NCBI RefSeq assembly: GCF_008726925.1
Contig: NZ_VYWO01000001.1
Location: 186,001 to 250,000, forward strand
DNA: 64,000 nt
Reading direction: 5' to 3'
DNA from: Aerococcus sanguinicola
GTDB taxonomy: Bacteria; Bacillota; Bacilli; Lactobacillales; Aerococcaceae
Below are positions 54,767 to 63,085 of this stretch, piece after piece. Under the pieces are notes generated by a model, which worked only from the letters and a program-made list of their open reading frames with translations, had not been told where the DNA came from and made no database searches. Each line of letters begins with the position of its first letter. Within the stretch, counting starts at the first letter, position 1. The position numbers and the translations under genes are program-made.

Positions 54767-57076
54767 TTGCTTAAAGCAAACTATGACTGGAAAGTAAGCT
54801 CTGACCAATTAACAGACCTGGACCAGGAAAATATCGCCCAGCTTAAGGAAGTCTTGGACCTTCCTGACTTGCTGGTTGACTTGCTCTACCAAAGAGGTTT
54901 CCAAGATGAAGAGGCCATCAATCACTTCCTAGACGAAGAGCCTATCATCCACGATCCCTTCCTCTTATCCGATATGGACCGGGCAGTGGACCGCTTGATG
55001 GCCGCCATTGAAGCCGGGCAAGCCATCTTGGTTTATGGGGACTACGATGCCGATGGGATTACGGCCGCCACCATCTTGGTTGAAGGCTTAGAAAACATGG
55101 GCGCTAATGTTCATAGCTATTTGCCAGACCGCTTTGTTGATGGTTATGGGCCCAACAAGGATGTCTATAATTATTATATTAAGCAGGGCATCCAAGTCAT
55201 CCTGACCTGTGACAATGGGGTCAAGGGGCATGAAGCGATTGCCCATGCCCAAGCCCAAGGCGTGGATGTTATCGTCACAGACCACCATGAAATGGCAGAC
55301 AGCCTTCCAGACGCCTATGCCATTGTCCATCCCCGCCACCCGGACCAGGCCTATCCCTTCGATGATTTAAGTGGGGCTGGGGTGGCTTTGAAAGTGGTCC
55401 AAGCGCTAACCGGAGCGCTCCCCATAGATCTCTTGGACCTCTGTGCCATTGGGACGGTAGCAGACCTTGTCAGCCTGACAGACGAAAACCGTTCGCTAGT
55501 TAAATTAGGCCTCCAGCAACTCAAGCAAACCCAGCGCTTGGCCTTTATCCGGCTTTTTGAGAAACTTGAAATCAGCCCCTCGCAAATTGATGAAGAGACG
55601 ATCGGCTTCAAGATTGCTCCTCGGCTCAACGCTTTGGGTCGCCTATCTGATGCCAATCTCGGCCTCCAACTCTTGATGAGTTTTGACCCAGACGAGGTCG
55701 ATGAAGGCCTCCAAGAGATGGAAGCCATTAATGACGAGCGGCGGGCCTTAGTCGACCAAATTGAAGCAGAAGCCCGGGCAGAAGTCGACCAGCGCGACCA
55801 CTTGGACGATATCTTGGTCTGCTGGCAGGATGACTGGCACGAGGGGGTCCTGGGAATTGTGGCCAGCCGCCTGGTGGAACGTTACCAACGCCCTTGCCTG
55901 GTCTTAACCCACAAGACAGACCAGGCACTCTACAAGGGATCCGGCCGGTCGGTTCAAGGGGTCAACCTCTTTGATTTACTGAGCCAGCTTGATGACCAGA
56001 TGCTAGCCTTTGGAGGCCATGCCATGGCAGCCGGCTTGACGATTGGGGAAGCTAAGTTCGCCGACTGGCAGTCTGGTTTACAGGAGCTCGGTGAATCCAT
56101 CCATGAAATTGTTCAAAGACCCGCCCCCTTAGACCTAGATGGCCGGCTCCAGCCTGCAGCCGTTAACTTGGTGAGTCTGGAGGCCTTACAGGGCTTGAAA
56201 CCTTTTGGGACAGATAACCCCAAACCTCGCTTCTTGCTCGAAGCCGGCCCTATCAGTCGGATCCAGCAGCTTGGACGGGATAAGCAAACCCTTAAATTAG
56301 GCCTAGCCGAAGCAGCTGACCTTAGTCTGATTGGCTTTCGTATGGGCAAATTTGCCCAGCAACTGAGTCTAGGCAACCCCTTAGAAGCAGCGGTCGGACT
56401 TTCAATCAATGAGTGGCAGGGTAAGCGGTCGCCCCAGGCTTTTCTGCTCGATATGCGAGTGGATGAAGCAAGTGTGATTGATCTCCGCCAGGCCCGGGCA
56501 CGAGAAGAAGTCTTTGCTGTGGAGGAGGCCTACTACCTCTTCCAAGAGGCCAAATACTTGGCCGCCTACCAAGATCAAATTCCAAGCTCGAGCCGGGGGA
56601 TCTTAGTGGACGAACTGGACCAGGACTTAGGGGAGGGCTACCAGCAGGCAGTTCTTTTTGACTGCCCCCAGGACTTAGAAGCAATCCGTCGCTTTGTCCA
56701 AGAGCGAGGAATTAAGAACCTCTATTTATTTGCCTATTCGCCTAAGCAGGTCTACCTCAATGGCCTGCCTCAGCGCGAAGACTTTGAGCGTTACTATCGC
56801 TACCTCTTAGGCCACCCCCAATTGCCACTCAAGGGACAAGCAGGCGTCCTAGCAAGCTATCTTAAACTAGCTGAAGGCCAGCTGGTCTTGATGACGGATA
56901 TCCTAGAAGAAGCGGGGCTGGTTGCCTGGCAAGGGGATATGCTCCATATCTTGCCCGTCCAAGGCAAGGTAGACTTAAAAGCCTATTTAACTAAGTATGA
57001 GCAAGTATTAAACAGTGAGCAAGTTTTGCTTTATAATGATATTGAGTCAATTAGGAACTACTTTTTTGCGTCTTAG
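54767..57076 (+). CDS. recJ: Single-stranded-DNA exonuclease RecJ
   Basis: 5'-3' exonuclease in recombination and repair. The DHH-family motifs [22 protein letters not shown] and [10 protein letters not shown] are visible, followed by the OB-fold and the long Firmicutes-type C-terminal extension (about residues 560-769). The start is TTG 54767 with GTAGGGAG upstream, 15 bases after rnz; no ATG lies near. apt follows on the same strand. Confidence 0.93.
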   Translation: MLKANYDWKVSSDQLTDLDQENIAQLKEVLDLPDLLVDLLYQRGFQDEEAINHFLDEEPIIHDPFLLSDMDRAVDRLMAAIEAGQAILVYGDYDADGITAATILVEGLENMGANVHSYLPDRFVDGYGPNKDVYNYYIKQGIQVILTCDNGVKGHEAIAHAQAQGVDVIVTDHHEMADSLPDAYAIVHPRHPDQAYPFDDLSGAGVALKVVQALTGALPIDLLDLCAIGTVADLVSLTDENRSLVKLGLQQLKQTQRLAFIRLFEKLEISPSQIDEETIGFKIAPRLNALGRLSDANLGLQLLMSFDPDEVDEGLQEMEAINDERRALVDQIEAEARAEVDQRDHLDDILVCWQDDWHEGVLGIVASRLVERYQRPCLVLTHKTDQALYKGSGRSVQGVNLFDLLSQLDDQMLAFGGHAMAAGLTIGEAKFADWQSGLQELGESIHEIVQRPAPLDLDGRLQPAAVNLVSLEALQGLKPFGTDNPKPRFLLEAGPISRIQQLGRDKQTLKLGLAEAADLSLIGFRMGKFAQQLSLGNPLEAAVGLSINEWQGKRSPQAFLLDMRVDEASVIDLRQARAREEVFAVEEAYYLFQEAKYLAAYQDQIPSSSRGILVDELDQDLGEGYQQAVLFDCPQDLEAIRRFVQERGIKNLYLFAYSPKQVYLNGLPQREDFERYYRYLLGHPQLPLKGQAGVLASYLKLAEGQLVLMTDILEEAGLVAWQGDMLHILPVQGKVDLKAYLTKYEQVLNSEQVLLYNDIESIRNYFFAS

Positions 57077-57104
57077 ACAAACAGCGCAAGATAAGGAGGA
57101 AAAC

Positions 57105-57617
57105 ATGAATTTTGAAGATTATATTGCGAGTATCGAGAACTATCCGGAAGAGGGAGTTACCTTCCGCGATATTACTCCGCTGATGGCTGATGGGGAAGCC
57201 TTCCATGCGGCCATTGACCAGATTGTCCAGTTCGCTAAGGATAAGGAAGTCGATATGATTGTGGGGCCGGAAGCACGGGGCTTTATTGTAGGCTGTCCTG
57301 TGGCCTACCAACTCGGCATTGGCTTTGCCCCTGCTCGGAAGAAGGGAAAACTCCCGCGTGAGATTATTAGCGTCGATTATGGCTTAGAATACGGGGAAAA
57401 TACCCTCCAACTCCACCAAGACGCAGTCAAAGCAGGCCAACGAGTACTCATCGTGGATGATCTTCTGGCAACTGGAGGAACAATCCAAGCCACGACCCAA
57501 TTAGTTGAAAAACTAGGAGGCGAAGTAGTCGGTGCTGCCTTCATCATTGAACTCGAAGCACTCAAGGGCCGGGAAAAAATCCCAAACCTCGACATATTCA
57601 AAATCCTAACTTATTAA
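57105..57617 (+). CDS. apt: Adenine phosphoribosyltransferase
   Basis: Salvages adenine to AMP using PRPP. The PRPP motif [13 protein letters not shown] and the adenine-binding PEARGFIVG are present; 170 aa. Upstream in-frame codons overlap the recJ end, but ATG 57105 has AAGGAGG 6 bases before it and the normal start [10 protein letters not shown]. recJ-apt is a common Firmicutes pair. No simple terminator follows; transcription would run into the hairpin array. Confidence 0.96.
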   Translation: MNFEDYIASIENYPEEGVTFRDITPLMADGEAFHAAIDQIVQFAKDKEVDMIVGPEARGFIVGCPVAYQLGIGFAPARKKGKLPREIISVDYGLEYGENTLQLHQDAVKAGQRVLIVDDLLATGGTIQATTQLVEKLGGEVVGAAFIIELEALKGREKIPNLDIFKILTY

Positions 57618-57620
57618 ACA

Positions 57621-57736
57621 AGGGTGAGAAGGCTAGCGGGAGAAATAGACCTCTGGAGCAAAGATCCAGAGAAGACAGAAAGTCTTCGGCGGAGCTTTGT
57701 GAAGAGGAACTATTTCTGCTAGCCCGAACCCGACTA
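57621..57736. repeat. Hairpin array unit 1
   Basis: Stem A GGCTAGC/GCTAGCC, bulge GGG, stem B AGAAATAG/CTATTTCT, then CCTCT/AGAGG and GCAAAG/CTTTGT, with terminal hairpin GAAGAC/GTCTTC. It is the most diverged copy in stem sequence but has the same plan. It starts three bases after the apt stop. Confidence 0.85.
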
Positions 57737-57737
57737 A

Positions 57738-57857
57738 AGGGTGAGAGCAGAGGTGGTTAGAAAGGGATGACTGGAGGCAAAGCGGATAAGAGCGGCTGTA
57801 AGCCGATCGTTCCACTTTGCTGAAGTCACTCCCTTTCTGCCTCTGCGAACCCGACTA
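57738..57857. repeat. Hairpin array unit 2
   Basis: Stem A GCAGAGGT/GCCTCTGC, bulge GGTT, stem B AGAAAGGGA/TCCCTTTCT, TGACT/AGTCA, GCAAAG/CTTTGC, terminal hairpin CGGCT/AGCCG. Confidence 0.85.
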
Positions 57858-57861
57858 AACA

Positions 57862-57981
57862 AGGGTGAGAGCAGAGGCGGTTAGCTTTGGAAGCTTGGAG
57901 TAAGTTGGAATAAGGGCAAGCCATGCTTGCACGTTTCCAACTTGCGAAAGCTCTCCAAAGCTGCTCTTGCGAACCCGACTA
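57862..57981. repeat. Hairpin array unit 3
   Basis: Stem A GCAGAGGC/GCTCTTGC pairs less well (one mismatch, two wobbles), bulge GGTT, stem B AGCTTTGG/CCAAAGCT, AAGTTGGAA/TTCCAACTT, terminal hairpin GCAAGC/GCTTGC. Confidence 0.85.
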
Positions 57982-57982
57982 A

Positions 57983-58102
57983 AGGGTGAGAGCAGAGGCG
58001 GTTAGAAGCTTACCACTGGAGCACGAACGAAAAAGGGCAAGCCCAGCTTGCACGTTTCGATCGTGTGAAGTGGAGAAGCTTCTGCCTCTGTGAACCCGAC
58101 TA
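57983..58102. repeat. Hairpin array unit 4
   Basis: Stem A CAGAGGC/GCCTCTG, bulge GGTT, stem B AGAAGCTT/AAGCTTCT, CCACT/AGTGG, ACGAACGA/TCGATCGT with one mismatch, terminal hairpin GCAAGC/GCTTGC nearly identical to unit 3. Confidence 0.85.
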
Positions 58103-58106
58103 GATC

Positions 58107-58179
58107 AGGGTGAGAGGGCGTGCGTTTAGAAGTGGACTCTTGTGAAGAGGAGCCACTTCTGCGCGACCGAACTCGACTA
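58107..58179. repeat. Hairpin array unit 5 (internally shortened)
   Basis: Only 73 bases. It keeps the start AGGGTGAGAG, stem A GGGCGTGC/GCGCGACC with one mismatch, bulge GTTT, stem B AGAAGTGG/CCACTTCT and an end GAACTCGACTA, but the inner stems are replaced by one short hairpin CTCTT-GTG-AAGAG. Confidence 0.8.
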
Positions 58180-58182
58180 CAC

Positions 58183-58300
58183 AGGGTGTGAGACTTGGCG
58201 CTTAGGCTTGGATGCTTGGAGCAAGTCAGAATAAGAGCGAACTTGTCGCTCGTTTCAGACTTGTGAAAGCACTCCAAGCCTGCCAAGTCGAACCCGACTA
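58183..58300. repeat. Hairpin array unit 6
   Basis: Stem A GACTTGGC/GCCAAGTC, bulge GCTT, stem B AGGCTTGGA/TCCAAGCCT, TGCTT/AAGCA, AAGTC/GACTT, terminal hairpin GAGCGA/TCGCTC. All main stems pair without mismatch. Confidence 0.85.
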
Positions 58301-58327
58301 GAGATCATCAACTAAAAAAATAAACGA

Positions 58328-58366
58328 AAAAAGGAAACTGGTCGACACAGCCAGTTTCCTTTTTGA
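58328..58366 (-). terminator. Terminator of lexA (possibly bidirectional)
   Basis: AAAGGAAACTGG and CCAGTTTCCTTT form a perfect 12-base stem with A and T tracts on both sides. It ends lexA on the minus strand and could stop transcripts leaving the array on the plus strand. Confidence 0.85.
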
Positions 58367-58367
58367 T

Positions 58368-58979
58368 TTAAAAAGTATGTTCCCTAAAGAGGGAGATGAC
58401 CTTACCTAGGATGGTACAGTTATCCAAGATAATTGGGGCCATTTCATGGTTTTCAGGTTGCAGGCGGATATGACCGTCTTCTTTGAAGAAGCGTTTGCAG
58501 GTGGCTTCATCGGCTTCAGTCATGGCAATGACAATCTCACCGTTTTCTGCACTCTGCTGCTGGCGCACCAGGACATAGTCGCCGTTGAGGATGCCGGCTT
58601 CAATCATCGAATCCCCACGAATCTTCAGCATGAAGAGGTCCTCTTCGCTCTCAGCTAGATGAGGGGGCTTAGGAAAATAGCCCTCAATATCTTCGTAGGC
58701 CGTGATCGGTTGACCTGCTGTAACAGTCCCTAGCATGGGGATGCCTCGGGTATTGATACCTAACTTATCCAGGCCTTTTTGGGTGATTTCCAAGGCCCTC
58801 GGTTTGGTTGAATCCTTAAAGAGATAGCCGCCTTCTTCCAAGCGGTTTAAGTGACCATGGACTGTGGACGTTGAGGCCAGACCAACTGCATCGCAAATTT
58901 CGCGGACAGTCGGGGGATAGCCCTTATCGTCAACACAATCAAAGATATAGCGTAAGATTTGCAGTTGCCGTTCTCTCAT
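58368..58979 (-). CDS. lexA: SOS repressor LexA
   Basis: Repressor of DNA-damage genes, inactivated by RecA-stimulated self-cleavage. The N-terminal winged helix (residues 1-65), the cleavage site A88-G89 in TVTAGQPI, the nucleophile S124 in RGDSMIEAG and the catalytic K162 in ATCKRFF are all present; 203 aa. The start ATG 58979 follows GAGGAGGA; the longer in-frame reading upstream runs through the promoter. A LexA box lies at its own promoter. Confidence 0.96.
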   Translation of the reverse strand: MRERQLQILRYIFDCVDDKGYPPTVREICDAVGLASTSTVHGHLNRLEEGGYLFKDSTKPRALEITQKGLDKLGINTRGIPMLGTVTAGQPITAYEDIEGYFPKPPHLAESEEDLFMLKIRGDSMIEAGILNGDYVLVRQQQSAENGEIVIAMTEADEATCKRFFKEDGHIRLQPENHEMAPIILDNCTILGKVISLFREHTF

Positions 58980-59005
58980 CTCTGTGTCCTCCTCGATTAA
59001 TTTGC

Positions 59006-59036
59006 TTTTATTATAGCATAGAAGGCTCAGAGATAC
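59006..59036 (-). promoter_or_regulatory. lexA promoter
   Basis: On the minus strand TTGTAT, a 17-base spacer and TATAAT with TGC extension, between rqcH and lexA. The LexA box lies just upstream of the -35, partly overlapping it. Confidence 0.65.
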
Positions 59037-59049
59037 AAACAAACGTTCT
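59036..59049 (-). promoter_or_regulatory. LexA (SOS) box at the lexA promoter
   Basis: Read on the minus strand AGAACGTTTGTTTG fits the Gram-positive SOS consensus GAACNNNNGTTY. It suggests autoregulation of lexA; the rqcH stop is 4 bases away. Confidence 0.7.
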
Positions 59050-59052
59050 CCT

Positions 59053-60726
59053 TTATTCCTCGTTAGCAATCTGGGCAGGCGTGACAAAGACGGTTTTTTG
59101 ATTGAAGTAGTTGACAAAGCCAGGCTTAGCACCGTTTGGCTTCTTAACATCCTTGACCAGGGTATAGTCCACGGGTACATTGTTGGAGTGACGCGCTTTG
59201 GAATAATGGGCGGCGATACTGGCTGCAGCTCGGATGTCCTCCTCCTCAGCTTGGTCGCTTTCCAAAATAACGTGGCTGCCAGGTATATCCTTGACGTGGA
59301 ACCAGTAATGGTTTTTATTGGCCTGGCGCATGGTCAGTTGGTCATTTTGCTTGTTATTGCGCCCCACTTTAATCGCATAGCCAGACGGACTGGTAAATTG
59401 TCGGGGTTTAAGCGGTTTAATCCGCTTATGCGTCTTCTTCTTACGGTCCTTGATATAACCTTCTTCCTTGAGTTCTTCACGGATGAGCTCCAATTCTTTA
59501 GGATTAGACCATTCAATCTGAGCCTGGATGGATTCAAGGTAGTCGATTTCTTCCTGGCTCTTAGCTAGCTGCTCTTGGATATGGGAGCGAGAGTTTGTTA
59601 ATTTATTGTATTTTTGGTAATATGCTTGGGCATTTTCAGCAGGTGAGAGCTCGACCTTAAGCGGGATATGGACCAGGCGGTTGTCGTCATAGTAATTGGG
59701 CAAGTCGACGCTCTCTTGCTTATCCTTGAGCTGGTAGAGGTTGGAGGTAAGCAACTCACCGAAGAGCTGGTAGTGGTCAGCTTTTTGGCTCTTTTCCAGG
59801 TCCTTTCTCAGGTTTTTCTGTTTCTTTCTTTGGTGTTTGAGCTCCCGCTGGGTGACCTGGTCAATCTGCTGGCCGATTTCTTGAACCTGTTGGCGCTCCG
59901 TATGGCGAGCATAGTAGACATCCAGGAGCTGACCTAGACTTGGATAGGTCTCTCTTTCTCCCCTAAGGCTAAGATAGGGGAAGGCTGTATACTCTAATTT
60001 TTTATCCGAAAAAGTTAGGCAGGGCTGGGCTTGGTCAAAAGACTGGCAGAAGTCATGGATAATCTGCCCCAGTGGCTGGTCCGGATCCGCCTGGGCCCGG
60101 TAGAGGATTTCATCGGCCGATTCCCGTCCCAGTCCCATGAGTTCACTCTGGAGGACTTGGCGGGATAAGGGCTGTTGACTGGTTGGCTGCCAATCGGGGC
60201 CTATCTTGAAGGGGTTAGCCTTATTTTGATAGGGGGGTAATTGGTAGCTCGCTCCCGGAAGCAAGGTTCGGTAGCGGTTCTGATAGACGGGAATCCGTTT
60301 AATAACATCTAAGATTTGGCCCTGGTGGTCGACCAGGATAATATTAGAGTGTCGGCCCATGATTTCCACAATTAGACTGACTTTCTGCTGGTCGCCAATC
60401 TCATCGGTCCGCAGAAGGTCAAAACGAATTAAGCGGTCATTTTCATACTGCTTGATGCCAAGGACCAAGGCCCCCTTGAGGTACTTACGGAGGACCATAC
60501 AGAAATTGGCCGGGCTATCAGGCATGGGATAGTCCACCTGGCTGAGCTGGGCGCGGGCAAAGTCTGGATGGGCAGAGAGGAGGAGCTTATGGTTTTGCCC
60601 CTGCTTGCGTACGGTGATGAGCACTTCATAATCAGAAGGTTGTTGGATCTTGTTAATTTTACCTTGTGTCAGTGTCTCTTTGAGTTCGCTTGTCATGCTG
60701 TGTGTAAACATTCCATCAAATGACAT
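59053..60726 (-). CDS. rqcH: Ribosome quality control protein RqcH (NFACT family, formerly FbpA)
   Basis: Binds stalled 50S-peptidyl-tRNA and recruits tRNA-Ala to add C-terminal alanine tails. NFACT-N ([19 protein letters not shown], residues 1-180), helix-hairpin-helix and long coiled-coil (about 280-430), and the NFACT-R domain with [14 protein letters not shown] and [14 protein letters not shown] are visible; 557 aa. Earlier annotations as fibronectin-binding protein come from streptococcal homologues. With smpB and ssrA, the window holds two rescue or quality-control routes. Confidence 0.93.
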   Translation of the reverse strand: MSFDGMFTHSMTSELKETLTQGKINKIQQPSDYEVLITVRKQGQNHKLLLSAHPDFARAQLSQVDYPMPDSPANFCMVLRKYLKGALVLGIKQYENDRLIRFDLLRTDEIGDQQKVSLIVEIMGRHSNIILVDHQGQILDVIKRIPVYQNRYRTLLPGASYQLPPYQNKANPFKIGPDWQPTSQQPLSRQVLQSELMGLGRESADEILYRAQADPDQPLGQIIHDFCQSFDQAQPCLTFSDKKLEYTAFPYLSLRGERETYPSLGQLLDVYYARHTERQQVQEIGQQIDQVTQRELKHQRKKQKNLRKDLEKSQKADHYQLFGELLTSNLYQLKDKQESVDLPNYYDDNRLVHIPLKVELSPAENAQAYYQKYNKLTNSRSHIQEQLAKSQEEIDYLESIQAQIEWSNPKELELIREELKEEGYIKDRKKKTHKRIKPLKPRQFTSPSGYAIKVGRNNKQNDQLTMRQANKNHYWFHVKDIPGSHVILESDQAEEEDIRAAASIAAHYSKARHSNNVPVDYTLVKDVKKPNGAKPGFVNYFNQKTVFVTPAQIANEE

Positions 60727-60751
60727 TCAAACACCTTCTTTCCAATCACTA

Positions 60752-60779
60752 ATTATAGCAAAAAAGCCTATAATATCAA
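60752..60779 (-). promoter_or_regulatory. rqcH promoter
   Basis: On the minus strand TTGATA, a 16-base spacer and TATAAT with TGC extension, 26 bases before the rqcH start codon. Confidence 0.65.
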
Positions 60780-60829
60780 AGCTAGGGGGATTTTATCCTT
60801 CTTATTATGATAAAATCTTAATAAAGTTA

Positions 60830-60858
60830 TTGCAAAGTCACTTGGAATCTGCTATTCT
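60830..60858 (+). promoter_or_regulatory. Promoter of the trp leader and transporter operon
   Basis: TTGCAA at 60830-60835, a 17-base spacer and TATTCT at 60853-60858 with TGC extension, about 30 bases before the leader peptide start. Confidence 0.7.
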
Positions 60859-60887
60859 AGATTTAACAAATCAAAGGAGGTTATCAC

Positions 60888-60938
60888 ATGTCAGTATTAG
60901 ATACAAAACTTAGAGCTTGGCAAATCCGCACGGCTTAG
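60888..60938 (+). CDS. Trp-containing leader peptide (16 aa) of the transporter operon
   Basis: A short reading frame, MSVLDTKLRAWQIRTA, with a strong AAAGGAGG ribosome binding site 7 bases before its ATG. The only Trp codon is residue 11 (60918-60920). The frame lies between a promoter and a transcription terminator in front of a TrpX-type transporter, so its translation very likely serves regulation rather than a peptide product. Segment 1 of the attenuator lies directly after the Trp codon. Confidence 0.75.
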   Translation: MSVLDTKLRAWQIRTA

Positions 60939-61074
60939 TTGTATTTATTACTGTTGAGGCAATAGATACAACTTCAGACAACTGAGGCTGTATCTGTGCG
61001 GTGTGATAACAAGACAATTTCGAGTACCCGCATAGACGCATAAAGAGTGACTTTATGACTGTGCGGGTTTTTTT
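60926..61074 (+). promoter_or_regulatory. Transcription attenuator controlling the trpX-like operon
   Basis: Four segments can pair alternately. Segment 1 CCGCACGG (60926-60933) pairs with segment 2 CTGTGCGG (60994-61001); segment 2 pairs equally with segment 3 CCGCATAG (61028-61035); segment 3, as ACCCGCATAG, pairs with segment 4 CTGTGCGGGT (61059-61068) plus an inner CATAAAG/CTTTATG, giving a strong hairpin followed by seven T. Thus 1:2 plus 3:4 terminates and 2:3 reads through. A ribosome stalled at the leader Trp codon would cover about to 60931, masking segment 1. Two small hairpins lie between segments 1 and 2. Confidence 0.8.
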
Positions 61075-61135
61075 GAACCTGCAGCTTCTGCTTTAGTTGG
61101 AGGTTTTTTATTTTGTTACAAGGAGGAAGGAAGAA

Positions 61136-62191
61136 ATGAAACGATTCACAGCATTAGGCAGTTTCTTGATTGCTGCCTTGATGGTATTATTCCTAGCGAT
61201 GCCGACGCTCATCGAGAAGAACAAGGCAGCCCAAGCGCCCAAGACTAATTCGGGTAACCAGGCCGTGACGGCTAAAGATTTGGATGAAGACTTGAAGGTG
61301 GGCCTGCTCCAACTGATGGACCATCCTGCCCTGGACCAAATCCGCCAAGGCTTCTATGACCAACTGGCCGAGCGGGGTTATGTGGATGGGGAAAATATCC
61401 ATATTGACTACCAGAACGGCCAAGGGGACCAAAACAACTTAAAAATGATTTCCGACAAGTTTATTGCAGATGATGCCGACTACCTGGTAGGGATTGCCAC
61501 ACCGGCTGCTCAAGCCCTAGCTAATGCTGCAGAAGGCAATGTTCCTGTGGTGATGGGGGCTGTCGCTAATCCCAAGTCAGCCGGCTTAGTCGAAAACTAT
61601 GAGAAACCAGGGGCTAACATTACCGGGGTCTCAGATATCCCACCGGTTAAAGAGCAATTCAGCCTGATTAAAGAAATTCTTCCCGAAGCAAAAACGATTG
61701 GTATTATTTACAATTCATCGGAAACGAACTCCCACGCCAATGTGGCCCTGGCCAAGGAAGTCGCCGCTGACATGGGCTATGAAATTAAAGAAGCGACCAT
61801 TAATTCAACCAATGACCTGGCCCAAGTTGCTGAACAGCTCGCCAATGATGTGGATGCTATTTGGGTCCCTAATGATAACTCGATTGCTTCATCTATGCCG
61901 ACTTTGATTGCGGCCACCGACAGCAAGGGCATTCCTGTCTTCCCAGTTGTCGATACCATGGTTAAGGATGGGGGCCTCGCCACAGTGGGGATCAACCAGT
62001 ACCAATTAGGAGTCGACACAGCCAATGTAACGGCTGACCTCATGGATGGCCAGAGTCCGGCTGATCATCCCATTGTCTTTACCGATAAGACCGACACCTA
62101 TATCAACAAGGAAAAAGCGGACCAATTAGGCATTAAGCTGCCTGACTCGGTCCTCAAAAAAGCACAAGATGTTAATGAAGGAGGGCACTAA
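61136..62191 (+). CDS. trpX: ABC transporter substrate-binding protein, TrpX family
   Basis: Periplasmic-binding-type protein of 351 aa (ABC_sub_bind/DUF534 family), predicted tryptophan-binding part of TrpXYZ. It has an N-terminal hydrophobic segment (residues 8-24) without a lipobox Cys, so it looks membrane-anchored rather than a lipoprotein. Two alpha/beta lobes follow, with family stretches GLLQLMDHPALDQIRQGF, VMGAVANPKSAGLV and GIIYNSSETNSH. ATG 61136 has AAGGAGG about 10 bases upstream. Tryptophan specificity rests on the family name and the Trp leader; it is inference. Confidence 0.85.
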   Translation: MKRFTALGSFLIAALMVLFLAMPTLIEKNKAAQAPKTNSGNQAVTAKDLDEDLKVGLLQLMDHPALDQIRQGFYDQLAERGYVDGENIHIDYQNGQGDQNNLKMISDKFIADDADYLVGIATPAAQALANAAEGNVPVVMGAVANPKSAGLVENYEKPGANITGVSDIPPVKEQFSLIKEILPEAKTIGIIYNSSETNSHANVALAKEVAADMGYEIKEATINSTNDLAQVAEQLANDVDAIWVPNDNSIASSMPTLIAATDSKGIPVFPVVDTMVKDGGLATVGINQYQLGVDTANVTADLMDGQSPADHPIVFTDKTDTYINKEKADQLGIKLPDSVLKKAQDVNEGGH

Positions 62192-62193
62192 GC

Positions 62194-63081
62194 ATGGATA
62201 TGATAATTTCTGCCTTATCACAGGGTGTGATTTGGGCCGTCATGGGGCTTGGCATCTATATTAGTTTCCGCATCCTCAATGCTCCCGATATGACAACAGA
62301 AGGTTCCTTTACCTTAGGCGCAGCGATTGGCGTCCAAATGATTCATTTCGGCCTAAATCCTGTGATCGCCTTATTAATTGGCTTCTTAGCCGGTATGGCG
62401 GCGGGCGCGATTACCGCCCTCTTAGTTACCAAGCTGAACATCAATCCGCTCCTATCAGGGATTATTACCATGACGGGACTTTATTCCATCAACCTGAAGA
62501 TGATGGGCCAGGCCAATCTCAGTCTGAGCGGCCAAGAGACCTTTAAGACCATGCTGAGCGGCCTGAATTTACCGCGAAATGTGGATACTATTCTCATTGG
62601 GGCAGTGGTGGTCGCCATTGTCATTGCTCTGATGGCCTACTTCTTTAAGACTGACCTCGGCCAAGCTCTAATTGCAACCGGGGACAATGTCCACATGGCC
62701 CGGGCCGTCGGTATTGACAGCAATGAAATGACCATGCTGGGCTATATGTTAGCTAACGGTTTAATCGCCGCGTCCGGTCTTTTGGTCGCAACGGATAACG
62801 GTTATGCCGATATCTCCATGGGGATTGGGACGGTCGTTATTGGCCTTGCTTCGATCATCATTGGCGAAGTGATCTTTAAGAATGTGAGCTTGACCACTCG
62901 TTTTATTACCATTGTAGCGGGCTCTATTATCTACCGTTTACTCTTAAGCCTGGTGCTTATGCTCAACTTCAATGCCGATGACTTCAAGCTCTTCTCTGCT
63001 ATTATCGTTGGCCTCTGCCTAGCCATACCAACACTTCGCCGTTCCTTTAACCGTAGCAGCCGTCAAAGAAGAAAGGGGTAG
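62194..63081 (+). CDS. trpY: ABC transporter permease, TrpY-like
   Basis: Integral membrane permease of 295 aa with eight to nine hydrophobic segments, of the branched-chain amino acid/sugar (BPD_transp_2) type. ISFRILNAPDMTTEGSFTLGAA and the long VGIDSNEMTMLGYMLANGLIAASGLLVA stretch fit the family. It starts 2 bases after trpX, with GGAGGG in the trpX end, and ends 4 bases before the ATPase gene. It forms one transporter with both neighbours. Confidence 0.87.
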   Translation: MDMIISALSQGVIWAVMGLGIYISFRILNAPDMTTEGSFTLGAAIGVQMIHFGLNPVIALLIGFLAGMAAGAITALLVTKLNINPLLSGIITMTGLYSINLKMMGQANLSLSGQETFKTMLSGLNLPRNVDTILIGAVVVAIVIALMAYFFKTDLGQALIATGDNVHMARAVGIDSNEMTMLGYMLANGLIAASGLLVATDNGYADISMGIGTVVIGLASIIIGEVIFKNVSLTTRFITIVAGSIIYRLLLSLVLMLNFNADDFKLFSAIIVGLCLAIPTLRRSFNRSSRQRRKG

Positions 63082-63085
63082 ACTA

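Larger units (their letters stand above)
57621..58300. repeat. Tandem array of six long structured hairpin units between apt and lexA
   Basis: Six head-to-tail units, most 116-120 bases, separated by 1, 4, 1, 4 and 3 bases. All units start AGGGTG; units 1-4 and 6 end GAACCCGACTA and unit 5 ends GAACTCGACTA. Each can fold into one long hairpin: outer GGGT/ACCC, an 8-base stem A, a 3-4-base 5' bulge (GGTT-like), stem B always opening with AG and closing CT, a conserved TGGAG / GTGAAG internal loop, further stems and a terminal hairpin. Stem sequences differ between units but both arms change together. It contains no protein-coding signal and no T-run terminator. The family is not one I can name; its function is unknown. 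Confidence 0.9.

Noticed and set aside
58002..58286. Open frames inside the hairpin array on either strand
   Set aside because: They cross unit boundaries, follow the repeats, have no ribosome binding site and no protein-like composition.
57621..58300. Array considered as a CRISPR locus or integron attC series
   Set aside because: The repeats are about 120 bases with variable paired stems and spacers of 1-4 bases. There are no 20-45-base unique spacers, no cas genes, no integrase, and no attC core pairs at the expected places.
60926..61074. Trp transporter leader considered as a T-box
   Set aside because: There is no GGTGGNACCGCG antiterminator motif and no stem I elements; the translated leader and four-segment pairing explain it better.
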